DNA of 64,000 nt, taken from the NCBI RefSeq assembly GCF_029784135.1, contig NC_073744.1:77231935-77295934 (forward strand), read 5' to 3'. The notes under the pieces were generated by a model. That model searched no databases and was not told where the DNA came from. It worked only from the letters and a program-made list of their open reading frames with translations. Below are positions 44,987 through 56,105 of this stretch, piece by piece (the first letter of the stretch is position 1; each line of letters opens with the position of its first letter). Made by a program: the position numbers and the translations under genes. The stretch comes from Toxorhynchites rutilus septentrionalis (Eukaryota > Arthropoda > Insecta > Diptera > Culicidae).

Positions 44987-46664
44987 CCGCTTTGTCTCAA
45001 ATTCCGAACACTTAAGCTTTGATGGTCATCAAATAGTGTCTCATCACTCAAAATGGTACTTTTTCGCGAACTCAATTTGATTTTTGGATAAAACAGAACC
45101 CTTTTTCACTTGACTTCAAAAAAAAAAAATTACAAATATATTTTCATGGTGAAAAACTAAAAACAACACTAATCACATTTGTCTTAAATTCCGAACACCA
45201 TTCATGTCACTGATTCTTATTCCGAACACTTCTGTCTCAAATTCTGAACAGCAAAAATGCATTTCTTTAAAAAATCATAACTTTTGAACTACTGGACCGA
45301 TTCAGATCATCGATATATCCATTAAAGGGAATTGGTTATCTTTTTGGAAAAATATTTTACTCGCAAAAAATTGGATTTTGTTTTCGTAATTATTGATTGT
45401 GTGCGTTTTATCTAGTTTACATGGTTTCGGGACCAAGGGTGCTATATTTTTTAATATTTTTTCTATAAAGCTGAGGATTTTTTGGATAACATATCCAAGA
45501 ATCAGAGATGTGTTTTTTTTATCGTTTTTGAGGTATTATTTTTCAAAGTAAACATGATTTAGTCTTCGTTCGATAGTCCTATGAATTTATGAATTTTTGA
45601 TCAACCTTATTTTTGAAAAAAAAAAAGGAAAAAATGATTTTTTAGACCATCGACTAACTTTGAAAAATTATAATTCAAAAACGAAAAGGACATATCTCTG
45701 ATGTTTGGATATGTTATGAAAAAAGTCCTCAGTTTTCAAGAAAAAAAATATAATAAAATACAGCGTCCTTGGTCCCGAGACCACGAAATCTAAAAAAAAA
45801 AAAACAAATACGAATTATGAAAATAAAATTAATTTTTTTGTAGGTGTAGTATTTTTTCAAAAAAAACCCAGCTAACTGGCTTTAATTTGATATGCAGATC
45901 ATCTGAATCGGTCCTGTAGTTCAAAAGTTGATGTTTTGAAAAAGTCATTTTTGAAAAAAAATGAATTTTTGGACCACATCATCCTAACAAAAAAAAAACG
46001 GGTCTAATATTTTGCGATGAAGAACAAAATTATCACTGTTCACGGAAATTGGAGAACCACTATATCGGGTTGACACGGAATGACTGTATAATCGAATCAG
46101 TATATAATCGAATCCGACCTGTTACTTCAGGACCCCGGTTTCGTTATTGTGATATTAGTTGAAAATTTGACTGAGAGAATCAATTTTACTTTCGTTGGTT
46201 TGTGCCTACGATCTGCGTTTTGCAAGGAAAGTGTTTACAAACATTTGTTAACAGATGGTCTTTTTATATTGTTGCTCCAGAATTCGATTGTTCTTGTACT
46301 CCTATTTGTGAACTTTCGCTGCATTTACCTGAAAATAGTGTGTTCTAACATTTTCTGTTCGGAATTTGATCCATGCGTCGAAACTTGATTCAAATTACGA
46401 ACTCAACTCTAACACTAATTTTAATAAAGATTTCTGCATAAAAGTTTTATAGTAGATTCTTACCGAACGAACATGAAACCAGCAAAAAAATAGTTAAAAT
46501 GATGTTAAAATGTAGCATATATATCAAAGCAGCATAGCATATCAAAGAATGTCAGGGCTTTCATCATAATTTTTTATAACATTATAACATTAAAGTGTAG
46601 TTAATTTGCATTCAAGAATGAGGTGTTCGGAATTTGAGACTGTTCGGAATATGAGACAAAACGG
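44987..46664. mobile_element. TA-flanked element with 'tgtctcaaattccgaaca' ends, copy 2 (complete)
   Basis: The left end 'ccgctttgtctcaaattccg' and the reverse complement of the right end 'ccgttttgtctcatattccg' are inverted termini flanked by TA on both sides (44985-44986 and 46665-46666). Further copies of the tgtctcaaattccgaaca motif lie inside each end (near 45178, 45210, 46350 and 46625), as in elements with multiple subterminal transposase sites. No transposase ORF is seen, so it is non-autonomous. The partial sister copy is at 17363-18670. Confidence 0.85.
45270..46090. repeat. Foldback-family segment inside copy 2
   Basis: Contains inverted halves ('aacttttgaactactggacc' and 'ggtcctgtagttcaaaagtt') and ends 'actatatcgggttgacacgg' plus 'aatgactgtat'. 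Same position as the segment in copy 1. Confidence 0.75.
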
Positions 46665-47378
46665 TATATTTTCCCAACATTGATTCTAATAATCTTCGCA
46701 GTGGGAAGCAGTTTTATTTGGGACCAATATTGCCAGAAAATGCTGGTTCCAAATAAATTAGTGTTCGCGTTAGTGTAATTCCAAATGAAATCGTCCTAAA
46801 ATACAGATTTTAAAAATATGTATTTTTGATTCGAACGAAAGTTTGTATTCCGTTTGGGTTGGAGGAAAAATGAGTTTTCCACAGCAAATGGGCATTTTTT
46901 TTATTCAAGCGTAACTTTTAAAAAGTGCGTATCGATTTTAGTAAGAGAAATCTTTGATAATTTATATCTCAAAAACTATGAGTCGTGCCGAAATAGTGTC
47001 TTAGAAAGAGTTATAGAGTATTGATGTTGAAATGTTAAAAAATATACTCTTTTTTATTTACAAAAAAACTTTAATTGGCCATATCTAAAATATATATTTT
47101 TATTTTTTTTTAAATTTTTTTATCAGTTTTAGCCACAAATTATGAATCCTGATGTAATTCAAAATAGAAAAGCATTTTGTAAATCTCCCTCTAAATGCAG
47201 CCATTCTCGAGATATCTGAAAAAACATTCCTAATTAATTGTCTTTTTTAATTTAATTTTTTCTGAATTTATATGTGTATTTTTAAGTTTTTTTTTTTTTT
47301 TTCATATAGAATAATAGAAGTCGAAAAATAAAAACATGAGTCCAAAATGATAACACTATTTTTGACGAACTTTGTTAA

Positions 47379-49128
47379 CACTCCTATACTCGCGCATTGG
47401 TCTGTCAGACCGAGAAATCAATAATTCGTTCATCTCTCGGAAATCATCAACACTACGACTTTGCGATTCTCTCTAGCTTCGTTATTCGTCGTTCGTCATC
47501 GTTTAGCGTATCGGATGTGTTGGTACAAAGGGGACTTGTGCCACTTTTTTAACATTTTCGGTCTGACACACCGACGCGAGTATAGGAGTAACTTTTTTGA
47601 ACATGTGCTTTTATTCATATTCTAGAATATTCTTGAATGAACTGTTAGTGGCGTGGAATTTTTATTGAATATAATGCATAAGATCATTACCGGACTATTT
47701 TTATTTGATTACAGTCCCTTTTGTAACTGGATTGAACGGATCCATATATTAACTATTCGTCGATATATTCGACGTTAGATTCATACGTTCAAAAGCGAAA
47801 TATATTTGTTTGACTTTCGTATAGTTATTCGCTAAATATAATGGTCATACATATACACACTTGTGAAAAAAATTCACTTGTGGAAGAATTGTAAACAGTA
47901 AACTATAAACTAATCGCTTATGTGGCTTATGGTAATTTTGAAAAGTTACAGTTTCGGGGATATTTTTTTATAATGAACAATATCGACAAGAAAACAAGAA
48001 AAAGAGAAGGGAGTTCCTAGAAATCCTTTCATATAATCTTTTTATGCCCCATCTAAAAAAAGGCATTAATTCTTAGTTTACCAAGAATACAGAGACAAAG
48101 AGTATCAGAAAAACGCAAACTTTATATTCCAAAACCTTTATCATCTGGTGATTATCTAGAAGACCGTTATACATTCTTCCCTTCGATAAAATACCCGAAA
48201 AACACGCAACAACTGCATGGAATGTAAAAAATATGTTTGTTTCGAGCATGCAGTTATGCTATTTTCTGATTCTAACTCCAATGAAACCACAATCGATTAA
48301 CACGATTAACGATTAATGTAATTTTATAGCTCTTCATACTTCCATAAATTATGTTCAGTTGCTTACTTTTAATTAATAACAGAGAATTTTATTATTTGTG
48401 ATGTGTTGTATTTGTGTTGGAGTATCAAAAATTACTCTGTTTTGCGGAGGCTGAATCAGATGATCTATTAAAACATAATAAAGACGAAGAAAACATATTT
48501 TTTGGAGTTTTTTCATTTAATAAAACCACCTTCTTCAAATAAATGTCAATAAAACCTGAAAAATACACAATGGCAACATTACAGAGAAGTTCAATTTTCG
48601 GTCTGTGACACCGTGCGCGAGTATTTTTTTTATCCCTTTTGTTTATTTTAGGCTCATTAGCATTTTAGCTGTAACAGAGCCGAATTTTAATCGTGTACAT
48701 GTCACATATTTATCATATCTATAATTAGCACATTACACAGTTGCCATTTTTCGGCGTTAGAATATTCCCTTCTATACTATTGCAAATGGTACATATTTAC
48801 ACAGTAGCCATTTAGGCGAAAGAGTTTTCTATTTGTTCTTCCATTATCCACAGTTAAGACTGGACAGCGGAGACAGTCGTTGATCCATTGTTGAGTTATT
48901 TATAGAACAGCAGCCCGATATTTCTGCAGAGCAGAGCAGTCGTATGGATGAATCGATCTTATTTCGACCGTGGATCGATCTCCATCGCTGATGATTGTTG
49001 CGTGGACGTAGTTATTCTGTAACAATACAAAGATGGTCAATGGGGGCCCTGAGTTTTGAACTCACGATCGATCGCTTACTAAGTGCGCGAGTATACGTGT
49101 TATGATTTTACACGCGAGTACAGGAGGG
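47379..49128. mobile_element. TTAA-flanked (piggyBac-type) non-autonomous element
   Basis: TTAA occurs at both edges (47375-47378 and 49129-49132). The termini are inverted: left 'cactcctatactcgcgc', right as reverse complement 'ccctcctgtactcgcgt'. The other arm of the surrounding palindrome shows the unoccupied site, ctttgTGAAacatcg (reverse complement of 51553-51567), against ctttgTTAA...TTAAacatcg here. The insertion edges are therefore exact. Inverted inner copies of the end motif with 'ggtctgacacaccg' lie at about 47558-47592 and 48598-48625. A tRNA B-box-like 'gagttttgaactc' at about 49051 may belong to an embedded SINE. No transposase is seen. Confidence 0.85.
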
Positions 49129-49289
49129 TTAAACATCGAATTTTTGTATGTAAACAATCCTTTTTTAGCCACAAATTATCAATCTAGATGTGATTTAAAA
49201 CAAAAAATCTCATTATCAATCTCTTTATAAATGCAGCCATTCTCGAGATATTTTAAATTTTTTTTTCTAATTTATTGTCTTTTTTATAG

Positions 49290-49347
49290 TAAATAGGTTC
49301 TTTCATGAACATGGCGGTATAACACAACAAACATATTGAAAGAGCCT
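49290..49347. repeat. Tiny inverted repeat
   Basis: taggttctttca and tgaaagagccta (11 of 12 pairs) bound about 30 bp. It could be a miniature element or a deletion scar. Confidence 0.5.
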
Positions 49348-49354
49348 ATCTATA

Positions 49355-50460
49355 CAGCCATTCCAAGCCAAACCGATATAGTGGTTTTCAGATTTTCGTG
49401 AAAAGTGGTAATTTTGTTCTTTATCGCAAAACATTTGACCCGTATTTTTTTATTTTTTCATTAGGGTGACTATTTCCATTTTAGGGTTGTCCGAAAAATC
49501 AACTTTTTCCTCTTTTTTTCAAAAATGACTTTTTTCAAAAATTCATAAGTTTTGAACTATTAGACCGATTCAGATGATCGACATATCAAATTAAAGCCAA
49601 TTAAAGCCATCACCTGGTCTTTCTTGAAAAAAATACTACACCTGCAGAAAATTTGAATTCTGTTCTCGTTATTATAGATTGTATTCGTTTTTTATTGTTT
49701 TCATAGTCTCGGGACTAAGGGCGCTACACTATATTTTTTCTGAAAAGCTGAGGATTTTTCACATAACATATCTCGAAACCAGGGAGGCATTTTTTTTCGT
49801 TTTTGAGTTATTATTTTTTTAAATAATTACGAAAACAAAATCCATTTTTGTTCACAGTGTAATATTTTTACAAACAAGACTAGCTTATTGACTTTAATTT
49901 GATATGTCGATCATCTGAATCGGTCCAGTAGATCAAAAGTTATGATTTTTTGTAGTGGAAATAATGGAAAAAAAATGATTTTTCGGACCATCGGTTACCT
50001 TTGAAAAATCATAACTCAAAAACGAAAAAAACGCGTCCCTGGTTTCGAGATATGTTATGTGAAAAAAATATTTAAAAATATAGAAAAAATATAGCGCCTT
50101 TGGTCCCGAGACCATGAAAACTATGAAAAACAAATACAATCAATAATAACGAAAACACGATTCAAATTTTCTGTAACTGTAGTATTTTTACAAAAAAGAC
50201 CAGCTAATTGGCTTTAATTTAATATATCGAACATCAGAATTGGTTCAGTGGTTTGAAAGTATGAATTTTTGAAAAAAGTAATTTTTGGAAAAAATGCAAG
50301 AAAATTTTAGAAAAATGATTTTTAGGACCACCCTAAAACTGAAATGGTCACCCTTACAAAAAAATAAGAAAAATATGGGTCTAATAATTTGCGATAAAGA
50401 ACAAAACTACCACTTTTGACGAAAATCTGAGAACCGCTATATCGGTTTGGCATGCAATGG

Positions 50461-50463
<3 letters not shown>
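49355..50463. mobile_element. Foldback/MITE element with about 500-bp inverted arms (complete)
   Basis: The left end 'cagccattccaagccaaacc' plus 'gatatagtgg' is mirrored by the right end '...atatcggtttggcatgcaatggctg', each next to TA. The arms stay similar to the centre: 'ttttgttctttatcgcaaaa' against 'ttgcgataaagaacaaaa', and 'gtctcgggactaagggcgct' against 'gcgcctttggtcccgagac'. No ORF. It is the reference copy for the fragments at 10.3, 17.6, 19.3, 45.3 and 55.1 kb. Confidence 0.85.

Positions 50464-50522
<59 letters not shown>
50463..50522. repeat. (TA)n microsatellite
   Basis: About 29 TA dinucleotides at the junction between the foldback element and the Helitron-like element. Confidence 0.97.
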
Positions 50523-50526
<4 letters not shown>

Positions 50527-51371
50527 GGATTTCTGTCTGTCTGTCTGTCTGTCTGTCTGATTCTTATGGACTCGGAAACTATTAAACCTATCGACGTCAA
50601 AATGTGTATGTAGGGATTTTTAGGACCGGGGAATGTTTTTACGATAGTTTAAGACCCCTGGGCTGTCATACAAATGAAACACAAATATCAGTATAACTCA
50701 AGAATTAATCAAACAAATGAACCCAAATTTGGCATGTGGAGGTTTTCGGGTACAATAAATGCTTCTATGGTGGATAGACACTCCTCCTCCCTCTCAAAGG
50801 GGTGGAGAAACTGCCATACAAATGAAGCAAACATTTCTGCATAACTCAAGAACTAATCTAGCAAACTGAACCAAAGTTGGCATGCGAAAAATTCAAATCC
50901 CATATGGTCTATAATTACACAGTGACAAGCGTTGTTAGTCCATTTGATGTTTGCGCCAATGAAATTGATTTTTGTTCGAAATGGTTTTAATGTGATAAAA
51001 TCCACTCCTATATTTTCTTCTATCTATATAAATAAAAAAAATTATCGATAAATGTGTTGATAAGAGCAAAGCTCGAAGAAGGAATTATCCGATTTGGGGC
51101 TATCTTCATTCTATCATATTTTCTGTATTAAACATTTATTCGATGTAAAGGAGAAACATGTTATTTGCAAGTGATTGAAAAATCACCAACGAGAATAGAA
51201 GTCCTAGGAAATTTATATTAAAAGTAGATTGTAAAGGGTTAATTAGAAGATGAAGCAATGAACAGTTCTACGATTGGACCCATGATCGTAATTAAGAAAA
51301 CGTGAATGTTTGGAGGTATTGAAAACAAAAAAAAAAATTTTGGGCGGGACGAAGTTTTCCGGGTTAGCTAG
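50464..51371 (+). mobile_element. Helitron-like element
   Basis: After a (TA)n tract it reads 'aaatggatttctgtctgtct', a 5' region familiar from insect Helitrons. Two units of the 'ctgccatacaaatgaa'/'actcaagaactaatc' repeat seen at 39.5-40.0 kb follow. The 3' end is 'gaagttttccgggttagctag|t', matching the CTAG|T terminus at 40340. A second 5'-like 'tctatctatataaataaa' at 51023 suggests a composite of two. No Rep/helicase is encoded. Confidence 0.65.
50533..50559. repeat. (CTGT)n microsatellite
   Basis: About seven CTGT units; a regular part of this Helitron 5' region. The minus frame 50322-50600 reading (IY)n is an artefact. Confidence 0.95.
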
Positions 51372-51955
51372 TTTAATATAAAAAAGACAATAAGTGAGAA
51401 ATATTTTTTTTTCAATATCTCAAAAATGGCTGCACTTAGACGGAGATTGATAATGAGCATTTTTGTTTTATATTACATCAGAATTCATAATTTGTGGCTA
51501 AGAATGATTGTTAACATACAAAAATTCGGAGTCTCAAAAATCCATAAAAATTCGATGTTTCACAAAGTTCGTCAAAAATAATGATACCATCTTAGACTCA
51601 TTTTTTCAAGTTTTCTACGTGCCTTCTATTTTATAAGACAAATTAAAAAAAAAATTTAAAAAAAAAAATTAAATTTTTCACATTTTAATATCAACACAAT
51701 AAAACTCTTTCTAAGACACTATTTCGATACGACTCATAGTTTTCGAGATATGAATTCTCAAAGATTTCTCTTACTAAAATCGATACGCCCTATTCAAAAG
51801 TTACACTTGGGTCAAAAAATTTTCAAATGCTGTGGAAAACTCGTTTTTTCTGCAACACAAACGGAATACAAACTTTCATTTGAGTCAAAAATATATGTTT
51901 TTGAAATCTGCATTTTTAGAACGATTTTATTTGTAATTTCCCAAATTTAATATGA

Positions 51956-53124
51956 CCATTTTGAGGAGTCCGACACCGCACTATCATATGTCAAAACTTG
52001 GTGGGTTGCAAGAGTTGTGTGATAAAAATATAATAAGAATATCAAAGGGATACAATATACAAAAATTGTCTACATTAAATTTATTTTTTGAGTAATATTA
52101 TTTTAAACAGACATCTTAATTTTGTGTTATGGTTTTTGAAAAAAAAAATCAATACTTCTGCAAACGCGCTTATAAAAAAATCGTTTTAAATTACAGTTGG
52201 TTGTATGATAATGAAAATTTTGGGTTTGGGCAGCATATGTACAAGGTTTATAAAAATCGGCCAGGGTCGCGTCTGTTTTCGGCTGATTTGGCGAGTAATT
52301 GCTCAATATAGAAAAAAATCTCCGAGATCCATCCAAAATCGTACAGAAATCGTACCAATTCAAAGGAAGGCTCAAACGCAATGAAAAACAGTTCTAATTT
52401 TCATGGTTTTCATTTTGTAATAGTTAGAAATGCAATATCTGAAAGATTCAGAAAACTGCCAAAAAAAAAAACATGGCAAGTCTTTTATCGCCGCACAATG
52501 TTGAGCTCTGATGAAAAGGTTACTTTTCGGAAAAAAAAATGTGGACCAGAGCTGCCAACAAGATCACAAGATCACTACACTTCCTCTGTGTGAACTTTTA
52601 TGATCGGACTTAGGTTCTGAAATGTCTGAAGCTATATTATAGTAAAGCAAAGTAATGATGAATTTATTCTATATTTTCGAAATAAACAGTCACACTAGGG
52701 ATATAGGTGTTTTATTACGGTATTTGTCTCCCAATCACTGCGGATACAGCGCATAATCGATGTGTATCGAATAAAATGGGCTGAGTACCATTATTACCGC
52801 ACCCTAACTTGTCAAACGACACATTTCACATGCGGCTGACATTCTCGATATGCTTCCGACATCAAGCTTTAGAGACGCATAAAAACTTCATACTACTGAG
52901 CACAAGTTCCGGCGTTCTGTGGCGTAGACTCTGGGACTGGACTGTCGATGTCAAATATTGACATGATTTTGAGGCAAGGAAATGAGACACACTTTGCTGC
53001 ACACACGTGGGAGCGAACATTAGTTGGCAGCTTCTGCTTGCTGTGGCATCAAAACAATTTTCATTAATCATAAGAATTCGAAATGCGACGGAAGGAAATG
53101 TTCCTCCCAGAAGGAAGCAGTATA
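51956..53124. other. No gene recognised
   Basis: AT-rich to about 52680, then TE-poor. Frames at 52127-52593 have no domain. Confidence 0.4.
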
Positions 53125-53595
53125 TCAACGGGAGGTGGGGAGGAGGAAGGATGTTTCCGATGAGTTCGAGTCTGGGGCTGAGTGAGTGGGATGGGGTTGG
53201 GTAGGGGCATCCAGGAGCATGTTGAAAAGATCATCGCCATCATCATCGTTTCGACTATGCATAGGACACAAATCTTCCGCACCATTCTCTTGAGGCGTAA
53301 AGCTATCTCTCTTCTCGTCGGATTCCACGCCATTATGATTCACGACGAGTGGCTTTCTGCCGGCGGAAAATGGGATTTTCAGTGCCGACGCCGGACTGTG
53401 TGTTGTGGCCTGGTGTGGAGAGTGGTGGTGGAGAGAATAATAGAGCTCGAAAAGTTTATGTGGGAAAAGGATAAAGACAGGGATAAATTCACCAAGTGTG
53501 GAGTGAGGTGAGCAAGAAGAAAGGAAAAAAACTTCCACACACCCACACCACCACCCACACAGGACTGGCACGCACTTTTCAAATAATGATCCCAA
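53125..53595 (-). other. 156-codon frame, doubtful
   Basis: Minus frame in a TE-poor block. Its first third is hydrophobic/Cys-rich. The last 75 codons are hydrophilic with an acidic patch (RNDDDGDDLF) and Pro/Ser/Thr-rich end. A plausible acceptor, '...ctctccaccaccactctccacaccag', sits about two-fifths of the way in, so only the distal part could be an exon. The product is not recognised, and overlapping frames exist on the plus strand. Confidence 0.2.
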
Positions 53596-55135
53596 TAAGC
53601 AGGGAAGGGGACCAGGACTCAGAATCCGGGGCTGGCTTCGCAGGTCTTAAACGATGCGGTTTTTGCATTCCTTTGTCTCTTCGGATCCGGGTTGACTAAT
53701 GCCTTTCGACTTAAGCTTCTTAGCGTTTGAGTATGGAGGACGATTTCTTCCGACTTCCGAACACTGTCTGCTGCTGACGGATTTCTGCCGCGTTTCCTCT
53801 TTCTGTCATTCCCTCTCGAGGAAGTAATTGGAAATTGTTCTGATGCTTCCGAGTTCCTGAGTTTCTCGACACAAAAAAAATATGAAAGAAGTTCCATTCT
53901 GCCGGGGGAGTTTTACGCTCAGGATTCCTCCAATTGGCATGAAATACCATTATGATGGATATTTTCAATTGCTGATATTTTGGTGAGCTGGCTATACTTA
54001 CATTTCAGGGGAATCCAATTTTGCCACAGCCTCTCCACAGATGGGATTTCAAGCAACCGGATTGAAACAATTCGTGCAAGGCGTTCATTTTATGCATTTT
54101 CGGGGAATGAACTGTTTGTGAAGGGGAAGCGCACTAAATCTAGTCTAATCTACGCGCGAGTGGTCGGAATCTGTGGCTTTGAAAAAAACAAATGGAAAAA
54201 TCTGCGCAATGCATTCGATACTAAAGTTACAAAAATACGAAAGATCAAAATCAACAGAAAAAAATCCCATACGAGATGATTGATTGATGCAATTCGAGAG
54301 CTTTTGCATTTGGTTGCTGAAAAGTACGCGGGATCAGTGAAAGTGAGAGCATTCATACTGGGCGGGGGAGCGAGTGATTTTGAGCTAAATTACTGCAAAA
54401 ATCTGCGATTGAATGCATGGATGCGACTGGTTCGATATTGATTTTGGCTTGACGCACGATTGTTGATCTCTTACCTGAAAGTGAAAAAGAAGAAAAAAAA
54501 TGCAATTAGGTTCTGATGTACAGCAGTGGAAGAAAATAAAACGATATTTTTGAAGCTAACGAAACATAATCACCACAACAAGCTTCTGCACTTTGCACCC
54601 TTCGCCGAATGTAATGAGCTTTTTATTTCTTCGGAGAACAAATGGATAGAAAGTGTAAAACTCAGTTCGTATATCACTTTTTGCTCCAGTTGAGCAACCG
54701 CAACCAGGTTACAGAGTTGCACAATGATACAAAAAGTGAACTGTGGGTTTCCTGTGTCCGTATGTAACTCGCTTCCACCGTTGTTTTTCTCCAACGGATG
54801 GAGCTGTTTGTTCCTGGTCACTTTTTGTTGTTCTGTTCGGCCACTGGATCGCAACATGAATAAAATAAACTGAGGGAAAATGTCATGTGAGTGCACACAG
54901 GTGAATGAAAAACTTTGACCGACTCCTGGTGGTAGCGGAGAAACAAAATATGATGAAATAGAAATCGCATATGGGTAGGACATAAGTTCAAGGATTCTTC
55001 GTTTGCGTGCAAAGTTTGGTTATGGATCGATAAACGGTGGAGTGGGCTTAGTGCATTCATAGATACATCTGTTGTCTATTTAGTAGGCCGTAGGTTTTTT
55101 TTTTGAAACTCGTAAAATCACCCAAGTACATAAAG
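53596..55135. other. TE-poor tract, no supported gene
   Basis: Complex sequence with scattered frames (for example 137 codons at 54570-54983, minus). Only the splice-site composite listed next stands out. Confidence 0.4.
54468..54500 (-). other. Candidate recursive splice site (zero-length exon), minus strand
   Basis: Read on the minus strand: eight T, cttctttttcactttcag, then directly gtaagag. A long polypyrimidine tract, CAG acceptor and GTAAG donor are fused with nothing between. This is the ratchet-point arrangement known from very long fly introns. It implies a leftward-transcribed gene whose intron spans this point. Confidence 0.45.
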
Positions 55136-55139
55136 TGAA

Positions 55140-55255
55140 CTTTCAAAAAAAAAAATATATTAAATACGGGTCTAATGGTTTGCGATAAAGAACGAAACTA
55201 CCACTTTTTACGAAAATCTGATAACTACTATATCGGTTTGAAATGGAATGGATGA
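55140..55255. repeat. Foldback-family terminal fragment
   Basis: 'cgggtctaatggtttgcgat' then 'aaagaac' to 'actatatcggtttgaaatgg' and 'aatggatg'. Matches the right end of 49355-50463 only. Confidence 0.75.
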
Positions 55256-55489
55256 TTTACAAATATTTTTCATTAGAATAGCAACCAAAAACTCAATTAG
55301 AGAATTTATTTATTTATTTCTTTATTTTGTCAAACTATAGTAGATAACAATTACATACATTATATTACAGTTACAATGTACTTAATGAATAATTTATAGC
55401 TATATTTATGGAAATCAATTATTAGAGGTAGCATGTATTTTGTATTAATAATGAATTACGAAATGCAACGCAGCAAACATATATGACAA

Positions 55490-56103
55490 AACTGTAATTC
55501 AAGAATACAATGATCTTTCAGTCAATGACTTTTTCAATAATTTCTTCGTCATTGTCACATCAATTACATTACTGTACTTATTGTATGTTCTGATCATTCT
55601 ATTAAATGGACCATTCATATCATATAATGTTCGAAATGAAGTTGGTTTGAACAAGTTCCGTGCTCGCAAGGCTCGCAAGGCTTTCATTACGTTTCTCAAG
55701 TATTTCAATATTTATTAACTGTCCAGATGTTGTGCAGCCTAACTTTCTCAGGGCAAATAATAAAAGTTGTTTTTGTACTGATTCTATTCGATTGGAGTGC
55801 AGTTCTTGATAGGGTGCCCATACAACTCTGCAATATTCTAAAATAGATCTTACGAAACTTATATACAATTTTTTTTTGTGCATGGATCCCTGAAATTGTA
55901 ACTAAATTTTTTTATGAAACCGAGCATACTAATTGCTTTATTGATCATTGTATTGCAATGTTCGCCGAAAGTGAGTTTCGAATCAAGAATTATACTTAAA
56001 TCACTAATTTTGACGCATCTCTCTACAGTTTCAAATCCTAGAGAACATATGAAGTCATAAGTTTCATGTTTTCGAGTATACGATACAATATGACTTTTTT
56101 TCA
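55490..56103 (-). pseudogene. LINE reverse transcriptase, C-terminal part
   Basis: Minus frames read KISDLSIILDSKLTFGEHCN then ISMLGFIKKFS, and after one frame change YISFVRSILEYCRVVWAPYQ then RIESVQKQLLLFALRKL. This is the classic region downstream of the catalytic centre in Jockey/CR1-type elements ('DLGV-LD-KLTF--H', 'LV-S-LEY--VVW-P'). A short tail lies in a third frame (55499-55708). It stops at 56104, where a mariner is inserted. The endonuclease part of a LINE in the same orientation lies beyond, so both may be one element. Confidence 0.85.
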
Positions 56104-56105
56104 TA

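Larger units (their letters stand above)
46775..51955. repeat. Long palindrome whose arms are split by three insertions
   Basis: The left arm (46775-47374 continuing at 49133-49290) matches the reverse complement of 51372-51955. Shared strings include 'tttgtattccgttt', 'tatcgattttagtaagagaa', 'aactatgagtcgt', 'gtgtcttagaaagagtt', 'tttgacgaactttg', 'acatcgaatttt' and 'agccacaaattat'. Original arms are about 500-600 bp. The left arm is cut by the element at 47379-49128. The centre is filled by elements at 49355-50463 and 50464-51371. Part of the left arm is duplicated near 47140-47260. Confidence 0.82.

Noticed and set aside
46149..46388. Conserved short protein shared with 18403-18609
   Set aside because: The sequences are homologous as DNA repeat copies, but indels change frame between them, so the protein is not conserved.
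49040..49085. tRNA gene around 'gagttttgaactc'
   Set aside because: Only a B-box-like segment; no A box or acceptor stem at the right distance. Probably a SINE remnant.
50322..50600. Frame with (IY)n run
   Set aside because: Translation of a TA microsatellite.
53125..53595. 156-codon minus frame as a complete gene
   Set aside because: Amino-terminal third looks non-coding, no homology seen; at most the distal part could be an exon.
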